Shown here piece by piece: positions 12,201 to 26,600 of a stretch of 64,000 nt of DNA. A model generated the notes under the pieces. The model saw only the letters and a list, made by a program, of their open reading frames with translations, was not told the DNA's origin and searched no databases. Numbering within the stretch: the stretch's first letter is position 1; each line of letters begins with the position of its first letter. Location: assembly GCA_038502055.1 (NCBI GenBank), contig JAXRKN010000043.1:1550001-1614000 (forward strand), written 5' to 3'. Made by a program: the position numbers and the translations under genes. This DNA is from Tanytarsus gracilentus. Lineage: Eukaryota; Arthropoda; Insecta; Diptera; Chironomidae.

Positions 12201-15200
12201 TCTTGGAAACGAAGGTGTAAGTATTTAAATCCATTTAAATTAATTTATATAAAATGTAACAAATCCTAGAGCGTGTGTGTCTCTCTTCCATAGACACTCT
12301 TCAAAGCGAAGAAAAAAAATCCATTTTAAAGAAAAATATTACACAAAAATTGCATAATTGACATGGAACACGATACACATATATGTATATATATATATAC
12401 GATACACATTGAGAATTGCTGCTCCAGCTTACGTGCATGCCATATAGTATGGCTCACTCTGCTTCCAGTGTACTTGCTTACGCTCCATTACGCGATTTTT
12501 TGTATTAGTGCTTAGTGCTCTTTTTCAAAAGAAGAAAAAAAGCTTTTTACATCCGTGATTGGTGGCGGGTATGCTTAAATACAATGGACATGCATGCAAT
12601 AAAACCATTTTCCTTCTTTTGCTATGAATTCGAGTATGAAATCTAAAAGGAAGGTCTTTCCCACCAAATCTCACGAGGTTCACGCGTGTGCCAAAGGTTG
12701 TCCTGCGCAAAATTGATTGCTTTTTTAATTTCCATTTCGAATCAATCATGATATTTCTGTATTTTGCCTAAATATCAACATTATTAAGCTCGTTTTCAAT
12801 GCAGTCCGTACATAAAATAAACATCCAAGGTTGGATCCATGAGTTGAGTCAGTCCATGAGAGCTGCTGAGAGAGAGAGAGAGATGGAATGCGTTAAGATT
12901 GGGTCGATGGGTTTAATTTTTTTTCATATATATGAAATAAATCTCTCAATGCTAATGTCTTGGTATTTAGTTATTTAGATAGATACGTGTATTAAAAAAA
13001 ATATATATGATTGCCAAGTGTGATTGAATATGTGTGCTGGTTTGTGCTGGTGTACAAGTTTACCGTGTGCAGAAAAAACCACTGGCACTGGAGAGATACG
13101 AAAATAAAATTGTGTATCCATCGAAACCAGTTTACACTTTTAAAAATTTTATATATTTTTGTTTCGTTTTTAAATCCAACCACCAAGACCTTAAACATTT
13201 TTTCCTCTCTCGATCGGCTGTTGTTGTTGTTATTACTTTCTGTCTCATGGCTACAAACACTATTTATTTTTTTCGCTGCTCTTTCTTGAGAGACCTTAAA
13301 GTTTCAGTTAACTGACGAAAGATTCAATGAAATTGCAATCAAAAAAAATTAAACATGGTGTTTAGAAAATGTCGAAAGAGTATCTATAAAAAATGCAATA
13401 ATTCACTCCCCGAGACCTATAGAAAAATGAGAGTTTTTTCAGTTCACGTTTTGCGGAAATTCATTTAGCGATTATATGACAAAAAAAATTATTTTATTAA
13501 AGCTCGTTTTTAGGCTAAGTGGCATAGCCATAAAAAAATCTCTTTATTGACTTTATCAATAATAACTCTTTACCTACTTTTAGAACACATCTAGCCTTTT
13601 TTTGTCGATTTGTTCCTGATTGATTACTTTAATTATAAAATGAGGCAAAAAAGGTTTTTCTTAAAAAAACACTATCGTGTGTCCTACATAATTAACGACG
13701 TAAAATACTTAAGTTCTTTTCTCAGAATGAGATATACTTGTTGACAAAAGCCACACATAGAAAATCTTGCCACTTCATGCTCCCTTAAATCAGATATGTC
13801 ATGTTTATATATATGTGTGTGTATGCATGCTTAATGTTATGGCATTTGACATTTTTTTTCAAACTCTTTTTATGCCAAAAGTACTTTAGAACCTTTTTAG
13901 AATTTTTTGATTAATCACCTCGACCTTTAGAAAATTCCGAGTGACCTTAAAATGTTTTAAACTTATTTTTACATGAAAATTATAAATTCAAAAAACCCGC
14001 ATATAAAATTTGTAGTTAAGCTATTAAAGTATCGTAATCATAATCATCATCAAAAAAATATAAATATGAATCTTTAAAGAGTTGAAAAGAAAGGCGCAGA
14101 CACATGTAGCGACAGTGACTGATGAAGATTACGGTGATTTCATCGAAAAAAAAAGTTACTACATATCAAGAGAGAAATTTTACGGGCAATTGTCACGGAG
14201 AGAGAAGTTTAGGAATGTATCGTGCAAATTTATGCCAAATGCGAAAATGTCATTTTCAATTGATTATATTTCTTTAAATGCTATTCCAAGTCGGTGAAGG
14301 CAAAAAATAAAAGAGTATAAAGTAAAAAAAATTACTTTCACTTGGAATGCACCAACACACACTAGCACGTTCGAGAGGTATTTGGAACCATGCTTTTTTT
14401 TCGCTATTCATTGCTATGTGTGCATGGAGCTGAGCTGTGACGTAATGCCATGTCGCGGAAAATTAAAATTTCAATTACATTCAAGATTTTTTTCTTCGCC
14501 TATTTTTTTTGCGCGCTCATATAACAACGAATTGCAAAGAAAAATGAAATTTACCTCTCCTTTCTTTTTCTCCCTTTCCACATTTTAGTTCTTGTCATTT
14601 CCATCTGGTAGCAATGGCAGTCAACAAAAATTTAGTTTTTCACTTGCGGATAATGAGGAGACACAGGGATCGTTTGAATGTCTACAGCAGACAAACAATG
14701 GACAAATTAACGTACTTGGTCCAGTTCAATACAAGATGCGTGTTCAAGCACAGGAGGACGTCTACGAGAATACGAAAAGGAATATGGCCAAGGCAGCTCA
14801 AATCCAAAAGGAGAGAGCGTGAGTAGAATTTCATTTAAATCATATCAAATATTTCCAAAATTACGACGTTCAAGTTCTCCGTTGATAAAAAAATTCAGTT
14901 TTATTTCACATTTCTTGAAATTAAATTGTTTACAGTTTATTTTTCAAATGAATTTTCAAATGACTTCGCAATTAATTGTTTTTGATAAACATTTTTTCTG
15001 AGTTTCAACTTTCAATTCTTTCGTCGCCCTTGCTTATTTTCAATGGTGTACATAAAAAAATCTCGGCAATTATCTTAGAACCCTCCTTTGGCTCAACTAA
15101 TCAGCAACATTCCCATCGATCGTCGTTCTGATGTCGTACACATTTGTTTCCATTTCATTGTTATCTCATGTTAAAATTGTGGTGAACAATAGTCTGCTGA

Positions 15201-18200
15201 TAACAGCCGTTCATACACTTCTCTTTTTTCCCAACCGATATACTCACAAATGTGCATTCTATGTACGTGGGAACCTAATTAATTTTTCAACTTGAAATTG
15301 TCCTCTTTCACTCCGCTAAAAAGAGTCTATATACAGTATAGCTCATAAAAAATTTAATAAATTTTATTGAATGCGTTTAATGATTTTTTTTAAAGCACTG
15401 CATTACATTGTCGATAATTTACTTGCACAACTCAGCCATGTGTTTGTGTGTTCGATTCGAAGGTTTTTGCCTTCTAGCAAAAAATTGCTAAATAATGAAA
15501 AAATTATGCCAAATACGCAGTTTTTCCCTGCCTTTTCGTGCGATGATAAAAAATTCATTAAAACCGTTTAAAAGCGAACGTATACCTGAAAATTAATGAA
15601 CGATTTATTCTTTGTGTCTCATTGTGGTGCGTATTTTACATATAAATTTTTTATAACTCGCGATATTCAATTTTCATTTATATAGTGCACATTTTGCGGC
15701 ACATGAATGTGCGACACGGTGACTTTTATTTTAAGCTCGCACACATTTTTTGCATTTGGAAAATAATTTTTATTTTACGTCATGCTTCGATGTCGTTATG
15801 GAACCAGAGAGAGAGAGAAAATCGAGTGAGAGATGAAGTTGAATGTATAAAGTTCTCAAGGCGAGTCATTGTCGTCGTCGTCGTCGTACGGCTTGGGAAA
15901 GGTTTTTGTTTCTTGTCTTTCTTCTTATCCTCAGCTCACTTTTAAGAGCTCGGCTAAATTATATAGCTCGTGCATACTAGATCGTGCATAGCGCCTTTTA
16001 ATCCTGTTTCTAGCTGAGATTCGAGAATTATCAGCAAAATTTATTTATTTAATTTTAAATAATATTTTAGAAATCACTCAAATGAGTTTTGACTTCCTCT
16101 CACGTGTTTTCCCTAGAAATATTAAAATTTCTTTTGTTCTTGAATTAATGAAGCTCTAAAAGTGCAATTATAATTTCATCGAAATCTTAAGTCTCTCCGA
16201 ATGACACAAAAAATCCCAACCTTCAGTAAGACCAAAAAAAACTTAAATTTCTGGGTTTTACCCTCTCTCGATCGCGACTTTTCAGCTGTTTCAGTATCAA
16301 AGCGTATTCTTATCGTTTTCGATAATAATTTTTCAAGAGTAATAAAAATCTTTTCTTCTCCTCCCACTTTTTTTTTTATATTCTCTTTCTCGTGTCCCCG
16401 TCAATAATTGGCATCTGAAAACGAAATAAATGATTGTGCTACTTATCAGCAATTACTTTACAGTCAAAAAATGTTTTGTGAATTTTTTACTTTAAAAAGC
16501 GACAGGCCGAGATGTAAGGTCAGTTGAGGTCTCGTTTACCTCACATATTTTTTCTTACATAAAAGTGAAATTTATATTTTTCAATGTAAAACGTTTTTTG
16601 AAAGGCGACACTTGAATAATGCACTTATCGCAGAAATACAAAAAAAATGTTCTGAATTGATAGCACAGACGGTCGCTTTTGTCGCATGAGCTTTAAAAAT
16701 AGCTTTTTCCCTCTCGGGTGATTCTTAGCAACGGCAGCCGAGAGACAGAAAAAGAGTATAATTGAGGGAAAAAGAAGAAATTGCAATTGTGCGTGGGTGA
16801 AAAGTGAAGACAGAGAGTCGCGCAGCATTAGCTATGAGTGAGGTTTTATCTTAGAAGAAACACTCGCAAAATCGACTCTCGTTTATAAAGAGACGCAATA
16901 TTGAGAGGCAGTGAACTGAAATGGATGAAAAAAGAAAATTGTGATCGCATTTTTATGAGTTGCCAGCATGCTCTTCTTCCCTTCTTCTTGCCTCTTCTCC
17001 TCGCCATAATCGAATATTCAGCTATTTTTTCATGTCCATAAGTTTCTTCTTTTTTTTTTGTCGTCAGTGTACTCACTTTCAAGTGAAGCTTATGTCGGTT
17101 ATTATGTCAAATTGATTTTTTTATTTGCACTTTTTTCACTCTTCTTCTTTTTTTCAATTTGCTAGAAATTTATCTATTCGAATGAATAAAAAGCGATATC
17201 GCTTGAGATTGATATATTGTCGTTGATATTTGAATTGGATCGGACAGATTTATAAAAATACCAGAACTCGTTTTTGTTGCGCGAAAAGAACCTTGACGTC
17301 GCTCGAGCTCGATTATATGCGAGCGGTGGAGAGAATGGAACGTTTAAACTTTAAGGAATCTGCATGATCTTTTAAATTCGCCTTCCTGCTTAAATTTGGC
17401 ATTCTTGTGGCTAAAATTTATGTTCCTCATTTATTTAATTTCTACTCTTTTTCTTTAAGGAATGTCTTAAAATTTTAAAGTCAAACTTGTTAACCTTTAA
17501 CCGAGATAATTCAATTTTTTAAATTTTATTAAAAAAAATTTAAGCATATATTATTTTAGATAATTTGAATTCTAAAAGAATTGAATCAGAAGCGAATAAT
17601 TTTTATATAAATTTACATAACTTAAGTATATAAATTTTATATACTTCAAGTGTATAAAAGATACAAAATATTAACTTTTAAACAAACCTTCACAAATCTG
17701 AATTAAATTAATATTTTAAGATCAAAAAATATTTCATTGAATTTTGATTAAAATCTTTTAAAGGGCTTGGAGCAAGGGAATCCTCTAAAAAATATCAGCA
17801 CGCCATCCAGTGATAAATAATTAAAAGACATTTTATTATGAACCAATAATTAAGCGAGAGAGAATATAAAAACATGAAACATTGCATGACACTTCCATTA
17901 ATTTGTTCTTCAATCTTTTTTTTTCATTTTCCTATGTGTCATACGAGCAGCCTTGCTTATGTGTGCGCAAGAGAGCGAGAGAAAGAGCGAATGTGTTTTG
18001 TGTAGCGATAACGGCAATGAAATTAATCATATTCACGAAAAAAAAAATATCATTCAGCGGTCGAGCATAAACTCGTTGTATATATCTTAACGTGTTAAGG
18101 GACTTTTGAGTAGGTGGTGGCGAGCTTTATTTTGTGATTATGCATTCTCTCTCATTGAAAACGAATCAATTTTTAATACATATCTTTTTATTGGACAGCT

Positions 18201-21200
18201 TAAAAGCATCGAACGTGACTTTTCTTAAAAATTGACCTCACATACACGCGCAAAAGTTGCTGCTGATTTTGTCACACGCTCCTGACATGTCAATGCTTAT
18301 CGCGCTTACCTAATACTCTCTCAAAGAAAAAAAGTAGCTCTACCTCAAGAAAATTATTTGATCAGCATAAAACGAACGAGAAATGTCAAAAATCTTTTTT
18401 TACTTTTTGCAAAAGCAGGTTTTTTGGGATAATGGGCATTAAATGCTAGATGAGAAGGCTCGACAATACTCTTAACCAGCTGTGTGTAAGAGAGAAGTCT
18501 TAAAATATTATTCAAGATTCTTTTTTTCTTCTCTCTGCCCGTCGGTGGTGGTTGATTTGCTTCGCAGCCTGTTTTTATACGATTTCGGTTTTGATATCGA
18601 GTCCAATTTGTTAACTTAAGTGCAAAAAAATTTCTTCTATTTGTTCTGAATTATAAAAGCAGGTTTTTCCTTGAATCAGCGCTCTCTCGACTGACAACAA
18701 TTATTTCCACTCACTATCAATGTGAGAGTGTCGATGACGTGCGCTTAGACGACTAGCTTTGATATGAGAAAAATATATTTACACACTAAAAAGTCGAAAG
18801 GAATTTGTTTTTTTTTTCGATAAAAACGTACGGAAGGTGATCGATGATGAATTCTTTCTCGCCTCGCAAGGCATTGATTCAAAAAAAAAAGTAATATAAA
18901 TCATTCGACACGAAGTAGAACGCACATGCATTGTGTCCAAATCAAAATTCGTCCTCTTTACCTTTCATTTACCTTTTTCACTTCTTCTTCCCTCATTCCT
19001 TTCGACATCGACATGTGTTCAATTTTATTATTTAAAAGAAACAAAAATAATATATAATATATGAAGAAATGAGTGAGAGAAGGAAGACGAAGTAAACAAC
19101 AAAATGAACTTAGAACAGATGTTTTTTCGTTACATTCGGAAAGAGAAAAGTGAACCATACATAAATAAATAATAATGAAATCAGAAATGGAAGAAATGAA
19201 TTTTATGTCGGAAAGGTGTGCTAGTGAGGTTCATCCTGGCAAAAGATTCTTTTTGTCAAACTTCTTTTTTTACGCACTTTACTCATATTTTAAAAGGTCT
19301 CTATCTCTTCCCTTCTTCGGTGTAAATCTTTGCAGTGCTATTATGTATGTTTATGGCCCTCATCAGCTTGTTGCTTTTTCTTCTTGTTTCTCTCTTTTTT
19401 TTCCTCAACACACAATCTCTTTTTTAACTCCGTTTTGAAGGTTGTTTGGTGATTTCGGAAATTATTTTATACTCATAGCTATGCTGATACACTCGAGCAC
19501 ACTTTTTTGTATGTGAATGTATTCGAGAGTGCCTTTATGCATTCAATTATTGCATTTAAAGTTGTAGAGAGTTTTTTCGTTATATTTTAAACATAGGCAC
19601 CTCGATGATGATGAACACCATAGGTAGCTTGCAACTTTTCATCATCATCATCATATTTGAGAAATTATTTCATTATAAAATTATAAGTCTAAAGATGCGA
19701 AGAAAGAGTAAAAAAAGAAAGTTGATGAAAAATCTACCGATTCGGTTTTGGGTCACACATAAAGTTGCGCAACTTCTCTCACAATCTCTGACAAGCGGCA
19801 AATAGAATTTTAACTGAAGTATCTGCATAATATTATTTGCTTCTGTATGCGATTATCAGCGGAAAAAAAATAATTTTTCTTTTTTTAAAGCTCAAAATAA
19901 TAAAGTCAAAAATTATTTTATGAGACTTTTTTTTTGTTGAAACTCTTATCAGGTGGTTTGTGACTCGGTGGAGTCTAAATAAAAACACCACAATATTTTT
20001 GGAGTAGTTTTCCGATATTGAAACAGCTTGAATGCGCTCTTATGTGTGCGTAAAGAAATTTTTTTGACGTCAATTATAAAATTTCGTTGCCCCTACATCG
20101 TCATTACGGACATTCAGAGAATGTGGACTATGAAGAGAGATGTTTACGTTGAAAATTGTGTGCTTGTATTTAAGCTCAAAGAATTCATTGAATGCAAAAA
20201 AATTTGAGGGGGTTTAACTTGCAAGTACAAGTGTTGTAACTGTATCCTGGTTTATATCCGTCATAAATTTCTAAAACAACTTTTATAAATTTCACTTTGA
20301 AAAAAATGTTTTACGGGAACTTTAAGAGAATTTCCTGTTTTTAATTCTGAATAAATTTTCCATATTCTAATGATCTTTTTATAAATAGAGGAGACATAAC
20401 AGAAAATTTAAATTCTATTTTTCTCGAATAAAATTTTATTGAGGTATGACAAAAATTTCAGTTGAATTTTAAACAAATTTCCTGTTGCCGGGATTAAGAT
20501 TAAATTTCCAATCGATCAAAATCAGCGTTAATTATTCAAAAATTCCACGGGTGGAAGTGGAAGGAGGTTAAAAAGGAAGAAGAGATGGCCTTGAGATGGT
20601 TTTCTTTGCCGACCATGCGGCATGTTTGTGTTGAAGATGAGTCAATTTTTCTTATGACGCTCAATATGTTTATTTTTTATCAATGTTTCTCTCTCTCTCT
20701 CTCCTAAAATGAATAATTCATGTGAATTTCGTTTCTGTTTGCACGTTTTCTATGCAAACATCTCTCTATAAAAGTGAGGAGTATCGTTCATGATGTAAAT
20801 TAAAAATTCATAGATGTATGTACACTCAGCTTGATGTGCACAAAAGATCTTTAGAATCTTATCAGTTCCTGCTTATCGTTTTACTTTTGAGAATTTTCCA
20901 TTTTTATCGTGGCACACACAAAAAAAATGTCTTTTCCGAGAATTTTTTCGCTCTCTCACTCCTCTACGCCTTCGGTGAAAAACATTCAGAGCCGACGACG
21001 TCATACGGCCGTATCCTATCCTGAATTGCGCAAGGTCTGATAAGCTTTTCCATATAGATTTCCGTTTTGTGTGATAGTCAGGATTTCATCTACGTAATAC
21101 TTGTTTATATTTTTATCATTTTCCCGTTGCTGTGCACGCCGTGTGGGCTTGACTCGATATGATCAAATGCAGCCTGCTCAATATTCCCACGTCGTCTGCA

Positions 21201-23645
21201 TGAGAGGAATTTTTTTTTAATGTCTGTTTTAACTCAAATTTCAGAACACGTGAAATTAAACCAAATCAAACAGATATCGGTCGTAAAATTACGAAAAAGA
21301 TAACGCCAGCAAATGTTCGTACTATGTCCAGTGTTTCTCAACCAAACAACAACAATAATAACAGCAACAACAGTAGTAGTAGTCTTCAAGCCTCAAAGCG
21401 CTCCTCGGAAGTCGATCGTAACTCTAGTGATGGCAATAATGCATTGTCGCATCTCACATCTCATCAACAGATTCCAACTATTAATAGTCATAGTAGTTAT
21501 AGCTCACAGGATCACCATGATTCGTTATCCTCCTCTTCTTCTTCGTACCATCACCATCCGTCAAGTCATCATCACAACAATGCCCTCAATGGCGTCGTAG
21601 GCGATGACATTGATCAGCCGCGAAGTTTGAGCTTGATGGGACATAACTTAAATCGTAATAGTGGACAGCAAAATCATCGGAATCCTGATATTATGCGAAG
21701 GCCAATTAAGTAAGCGAACCGCAATAATATTTTTTAATAGCAATAATTTTAACTCTTTTTTCTTCTTCTAGGGAAAGACTTATACACTTATTAGCGTTAA
21801 GGCCATTTAAAAAACCAGAACTGTATGATAGGCTAAATAGAGGTAATTTTCGCACTTGCGTGTCTTTTTTGATTTCTAAAATTTTCTTCTTTTTTTTCGG
21901 CTAATTGCAGAGGGTATTAAGGACCGCGACAGATCTGTCATCATAAATGTATTAAAAACAATTTCTTATGTTCGTGATAATGCTTACGTACTGCATCGGC
22001 ATGTGTGGAATGACGTTCACGAAGATTGGCCATTCTATAGCGAGCAAGATCGTGCTACTTTAAAAAGGTAAGCTTATAGCTTTGCTAAATATTTAGTTCA
22101 ATTAAATATCATTAAAAAAATATTTTTTCAGACGTAAGCCACAAAATCTTACGCCACCTCTATCGAGCGATGGAGGCTCATCCTCAACTTCTGGTCAGAG
22201 TCCAAATAGTCAACATAACGGTTCTCCGCCTCCACTTATTAAGAGGCCATCTCAAACGACATCGAGTCTGAACAACATGAATATGAACAGTAGCAATTTA
22301 ATCAACGACAAATACAGTGAGCCGGTCACCAAGAAGCAACGAATAAGTCACTACTGCAGAGAGAGTGGTAGTACGACAAAGAATCCTCATCACGATTCCA
22401 TAGACAGTCGATTGGCGAGCTCATATGAGAATAATCGTGATGCTAGTTCCTTTATTATGAATTCACGATCGAGGGACAACAATGATTTCTTTAGGTGAGT
22501 GCAAATGCCGTTATCGTCACGTGTCATGACACTTCAATGACTTTGAAATGCGATAACTGCTGCAGTACATATATATTTTTATTTATGAGGAAGAAACTAA
22601 AAGCATTTTTCATTTTCTCTCTCTGACTCCCATTAGCTCAAACACAAATTCCCTCGAAGATAACAGTAGTAGCTTAGGTCTCAACTTTACCGTGCTTAGT
22701 AATGATGGTATGAGCAAACGAATGTCATCGCCACTCGTGAGGGGACAATCAAAAACTAGTAATAGCAACAACAACATCAACAACAGCAGCAGCAGCTTAA
22801 ATGGCGACCGGATAAATGGGACAATGAACTCGAGCAGCTCTTATGACAACATGCGACCATTGGGCAATGCTGACAGTGATATCGATGGCCTTCAGGTCAG
22901 CTCAATCAGTTCCACGCAAAATGGAGTGTCAAAGGCTGACTTCAGGTATATTGCTCGAGATGGAATTTCATTAATTCCTCATACTAAAGTGAGCTTTTCT
23001 ACTCGCAGTGATTATCCTCCAATCACAAAAGTTGAACAACGTCGCAGATATAAGACTGAATTTGACAAAGATTATACTGAATATCGACAACTGCATAAAA
23101 TTATGGAGAAGGCTCGCAATCGATTTGCCAATCTGCAAGATGAATTACGTAAGGTTCATCCGTCGGACGAGCGGAAATATAAGGTACATTTTGTTCAATT
23201 CTACTAATTTAATTTATCTCTTATCAACTTCCGCATGTTTAAATATTTTTTCTCTACTGAATTCTGATAAGAGAACCGACATCTAATTTTACTTTTTATT
23301 TCTTCTTCTAACAGGAGATTCAAAATCAGATTATTCAAGAATACAAAGAGAACAACAATAATAGCTCATTTCAAGATAAGAAACACAGGTATGTTGTTAT
23401 TTCCATCTACTCACTTATATATTCTTTATTGCTCTTACTGATAAGTGTAAAAAAATCTAATTAACTTCTTCTCTTTTTTTTCAACGACGACCTCTAGGTT
23501 TGAATATCTTCACGAGAAACTCTCACACATCAAGAAGCTCGTGAGTGATTTTGATATGCGACTGACAAATTCAAATGGCAATGGCGTCGATAATGGCATG
23601 TCGTATCCAAACGGTAATGCACAGTCCATGCATACTGCCTACTGA
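9236..23645 (+). CDS. Su(Tpl): RNA polymerase II elongation factor ELL (Su(Tpl)-like), 10 coding exons
   Basis: Coding exons: 9236-9370, 12166-12216, 14589-14818, 21245-21709, 21772-21842, 21911-22067, 22132-22494, 22637-23183, 23315-23388, 23498-23645; total 2241 nt, 746 aa. ELL suppresses Pol II pausing and is part of the super and little elongation complexes in the nucleus. N-terminal ELL domain: KELIFVKLTDSALRAIEEF (from residue 23), then NPSIQFLGNEG on a 51-nt exon, FSFSLADNEETQGSFECLQQ, and REIKPNQTDIGRK. The conserved winged-helix-like block RPIKERLIHLLALRPFKKPEL starts near residue 290 and ends with HEDWPFYSEQDRATLKRRK. A long Ser/Asn/His-rich disordered middle follows. The C-terminal occludin/ELL domain runs from about residue 616 (SDYPPITKVEQRRRY) to KLSHIKKLVSDFD. 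Every junction is GT-AG and in phase. It is the largest gene in the window because of introns 1-3. Confidence 0.95.
9371..12165 (+). other. Su(Tpl): ELL intron 1 (2.8 kb)
   Basis: Starts GTGGGT after codon 45 and ends CGCAG before the 51-nt exon. It holds simple repeats: a GT run near 9809-9822, nested CAGC/CCAG repeats near 10358-10385, and a CTG run near 11259-11277. No coding exon of another gene was recognised on either strand. First introns of this size in insect regulators often carry enhancers, but I see no specific site cluster here. Confidence 0.7.
12217..14588 (+). other. Su(Tpl): ELL intron 2 (2.4 kb)
   Basis: Starts with a strong GTAAGT and ends TTTTAG. It contains an AT dinucleotide run near 12379-12400 and a GA run near 12868-12883. 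Small open frames here have no recognisable product. Confidence 0.7.
14819..21244 (+). other. Su(Tpl): ELL intron 3 (6.4 kb)
   Basis: Begins GTGAGT after GC of a split Ala codon and ends TTTCAG. It is AT-rich with poly-T/A tracts, a GTC run at about 15871-15887 and CT/GA runs near 20690-20704. I see no nested gene, no recognisable microRNA sequence and no transposon frame, though a search could find diverged elements. Confidence 0.7.
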
Positions 23646-26600
23646 CACTGTCGACTGTTGCTGATGATGATAATCTAAGAGGAGGATGGAACACAAGTGT
23701 AATAGTCTAAGAGGAACGAGCTCTCTTAGAGAGTGAATGATGATTGATTGATTGAAGAAAAATGACATATAAAAGAAAATTATGTTATGGCTGTCTCTAT
23801 ATGGCGAAATGATGGAAAAACATAGGAAGTTAATTCTTTACTAATTTTTCTTATTATTACTATTTTTTATTAAATTGTTAAGACTTTCCATCCTGTACCC
23901 AAAAAAAAAAATCTTCCTCATTTTTTTTATCGGAAAAAAATGAAAAAAAAATGTTAAGTTCATATGATGATGATTTTTCGTCTCCTTTTTAATTGATAAT
24001 TTAGAAACCAATTGTACTTTTCCAAAAAGAAAACAAAGAAATGTGTCTGCCTAGCAGGAAAGAGCCGTAAATTCTTTCCTCACTTTTTTAATCTGTTTAT
24101 TAAATTTATTCGACTGAAATTCTATATCTTGTCTCTTCTCCACACACGTGCGCATGAAAAAAATTTAAACAAACTTAATGAGAATTGAAAAATATTTTTA
24201 AAGAAGCGAAAAAAATATAAAAGAGAATTTTGCAATGGTTGTCGCAAATTAAATGCGGTCTGATTTGATGATCAATGAAAATTATTTTAAAAAAACTCAA
24301 ACTATTCCATTTTGTCACGAAACTATATTAAATGTGTGAAAAGAAAGTGTTTTTTTTAGACAGCCGAAAAAAAAATGGAACAACTTTCAATGATGAAATT
24401 GTCTTCTTCTTATTTGTCGCTGCTTGTTTAAACGCGATAAGAATTTTTTTCCACTTAACGCAAATTATGGCATGAATGTTTGTTAATGTGACGACAGCAC
24501 AAATGAAAAAAGCATAATAATGAAAGCCCTCCAAAAGAGTGAAAAGAGACACCACGTGAATGATTCCGATGAGTCAAAGTAACCTTCCGCGTATATCTGT
24601 TGTTTTTCGCAAACGAATTGCGGGTATTTCAACGGCGCACTCATGATATCATCGAGTGATATTTCATTATGAAATAAGAACAAAATATTTACGACATGCA
24701 CGAACAACAATTTTAATATCGAGTTAGAGATTTAATAGTTGCTCAAAATACCCCAACTACTTTGCAAAAATTGTCTTCCTTTCATTTTTTTTTACCTTTT
24801 CTTGCCAAATGACATGACTTCAACATCTCTGAATCGTCCGCTTACAAATTTTTTAATATAGTTTCAAAATCGCAAATCGAATTGCAGAAAAGTTATAATT
24901 TTTTTAATAGTAAAAGTGAAAGTCTCTCTCTCAATTCATATTTTTTCTTCTTCTTTCTGTGTTAAATTTCTTTTCGCGTTGATTTCATTGCGCATATAAA
25001 AGCGCACCTGATAATTGTCTAATGCACATACAGCAAGTATTTAATTCCGGCCAAAAATGGATTCCGTTTTCTTCATTTTTCTCGCCTTAATAGCATGAGA
25101 GAGATATTTTTTAAAAATATGCGTGGGTCCATTAAAAAATGTTGAATGCAAAATGAAATGAAAATAGCTTTTTTTAATATATAAAGTCACACCGGAAAAA
25201 CTCATCGCGTTTTATGTCCATAAAATAGTTTTATTTACTGTCACTCTCCGTCACACCGACCGTCGACCTTCATAATGAGCGAAAAACCTTATCGAAATTC
25301 ATAGTCATAAAAAATAATATCATTGCATTTGTTGTTTACATTTTAACGTCCAAATTTGTGAGAAAAATTATATATCAATTTAAAATCTTCTTTGCCAAAT
25401 GTGTAATTTTTTTTTTCTGTTAGAGGAATTCCAAAATAGACGCGTCCGCGTGTGTGAAAAAAAGTTACCATCCATTTTTTTTATAAGAAAGAAAAAAACA
25501 TAAACACAAAATTTTTTTTTTGATGTGAGAGAGAAAAAAAAATATTGCATACACGATTGACACGAGAAGTCTTTAAAGTGCTAAAATATGCCACAGAAAT
25601 AGTTTTTTGATATTTTGCGTCATCCCTTCAGCGATTGCATTGAGCTTTGCGATTTTCAAGTGAAATCTAATAATAATTTTTTAGACACGTGGCTCAAAAG
25701 CTGACTAGTTGTTGTGTACGCTATAAAATAAAATAAATTACCTAATAGTAATAATAACAAAGCAATGTCAACTCTTATATTTTCGAGCGTTCTTAAATGT
25801 ATTTTTTAATTTTCTTTCTCTAATAATATAAAATATATATATATTTAAATTGCAGTTGTGATACCTCTTTTTTAATTATTATTTTTTTAAAAAACACACA
25901 ATCTTAAAATGCATTCAGACGAATAGTCAAATTTTTTTATTAGTAAAACGAGAGAGATGATGACGATGAAGTAAAAAACAATTATAATATATGATGAGTC
26001 AAGACTGATGGATGATTTTTATCGTGTGGAATTTTCCATCGTGTGCCATCAGCAATTATAAAATGAGCATAATTAGTTTAATAGTCAATTCTTTTTTTCC
26101 AACTTCACCCTCCCCCACTTGCCTCTCTCTCTTTTTTGATGATCTTGTGTCAATTTTTGTTATCAAACAAAATGCCAAAAAGTAATATTGAACTGAAAAA
26201 ATGCACATTCGATAAAAAATAGTGAAATATTGTAAAATGAAAGTGATATCAAGGTGTTTTGTTTGTGTATTTTTTTTTATTATAATTTTCTCGTTTCTCT
26301 ATAAAACTGCAATTTTCAATAAATATGACTCAAATAACTCTTTTTTTTCTTTCTTTATGAACTGAATATAGAAAGTTGCGTAACGATAATTGCAATGAAC
26401 GGACAAATTTTTTTTATATACTTGCCAAATCGATTTTTATTATTTTTTTTCTCCTTTCGAACCATAAATACTTGAGTCTGATGTAATGCAGAGAGAAGCG
26501 AAAAATACTGTGTAATTAGTCAAAAAAAAGTGCATCGGAAACATCTTGCGATTATTTTAGCTGAAAATCAACTTCCATCACCTCTTTGTAAATTTTTGTT

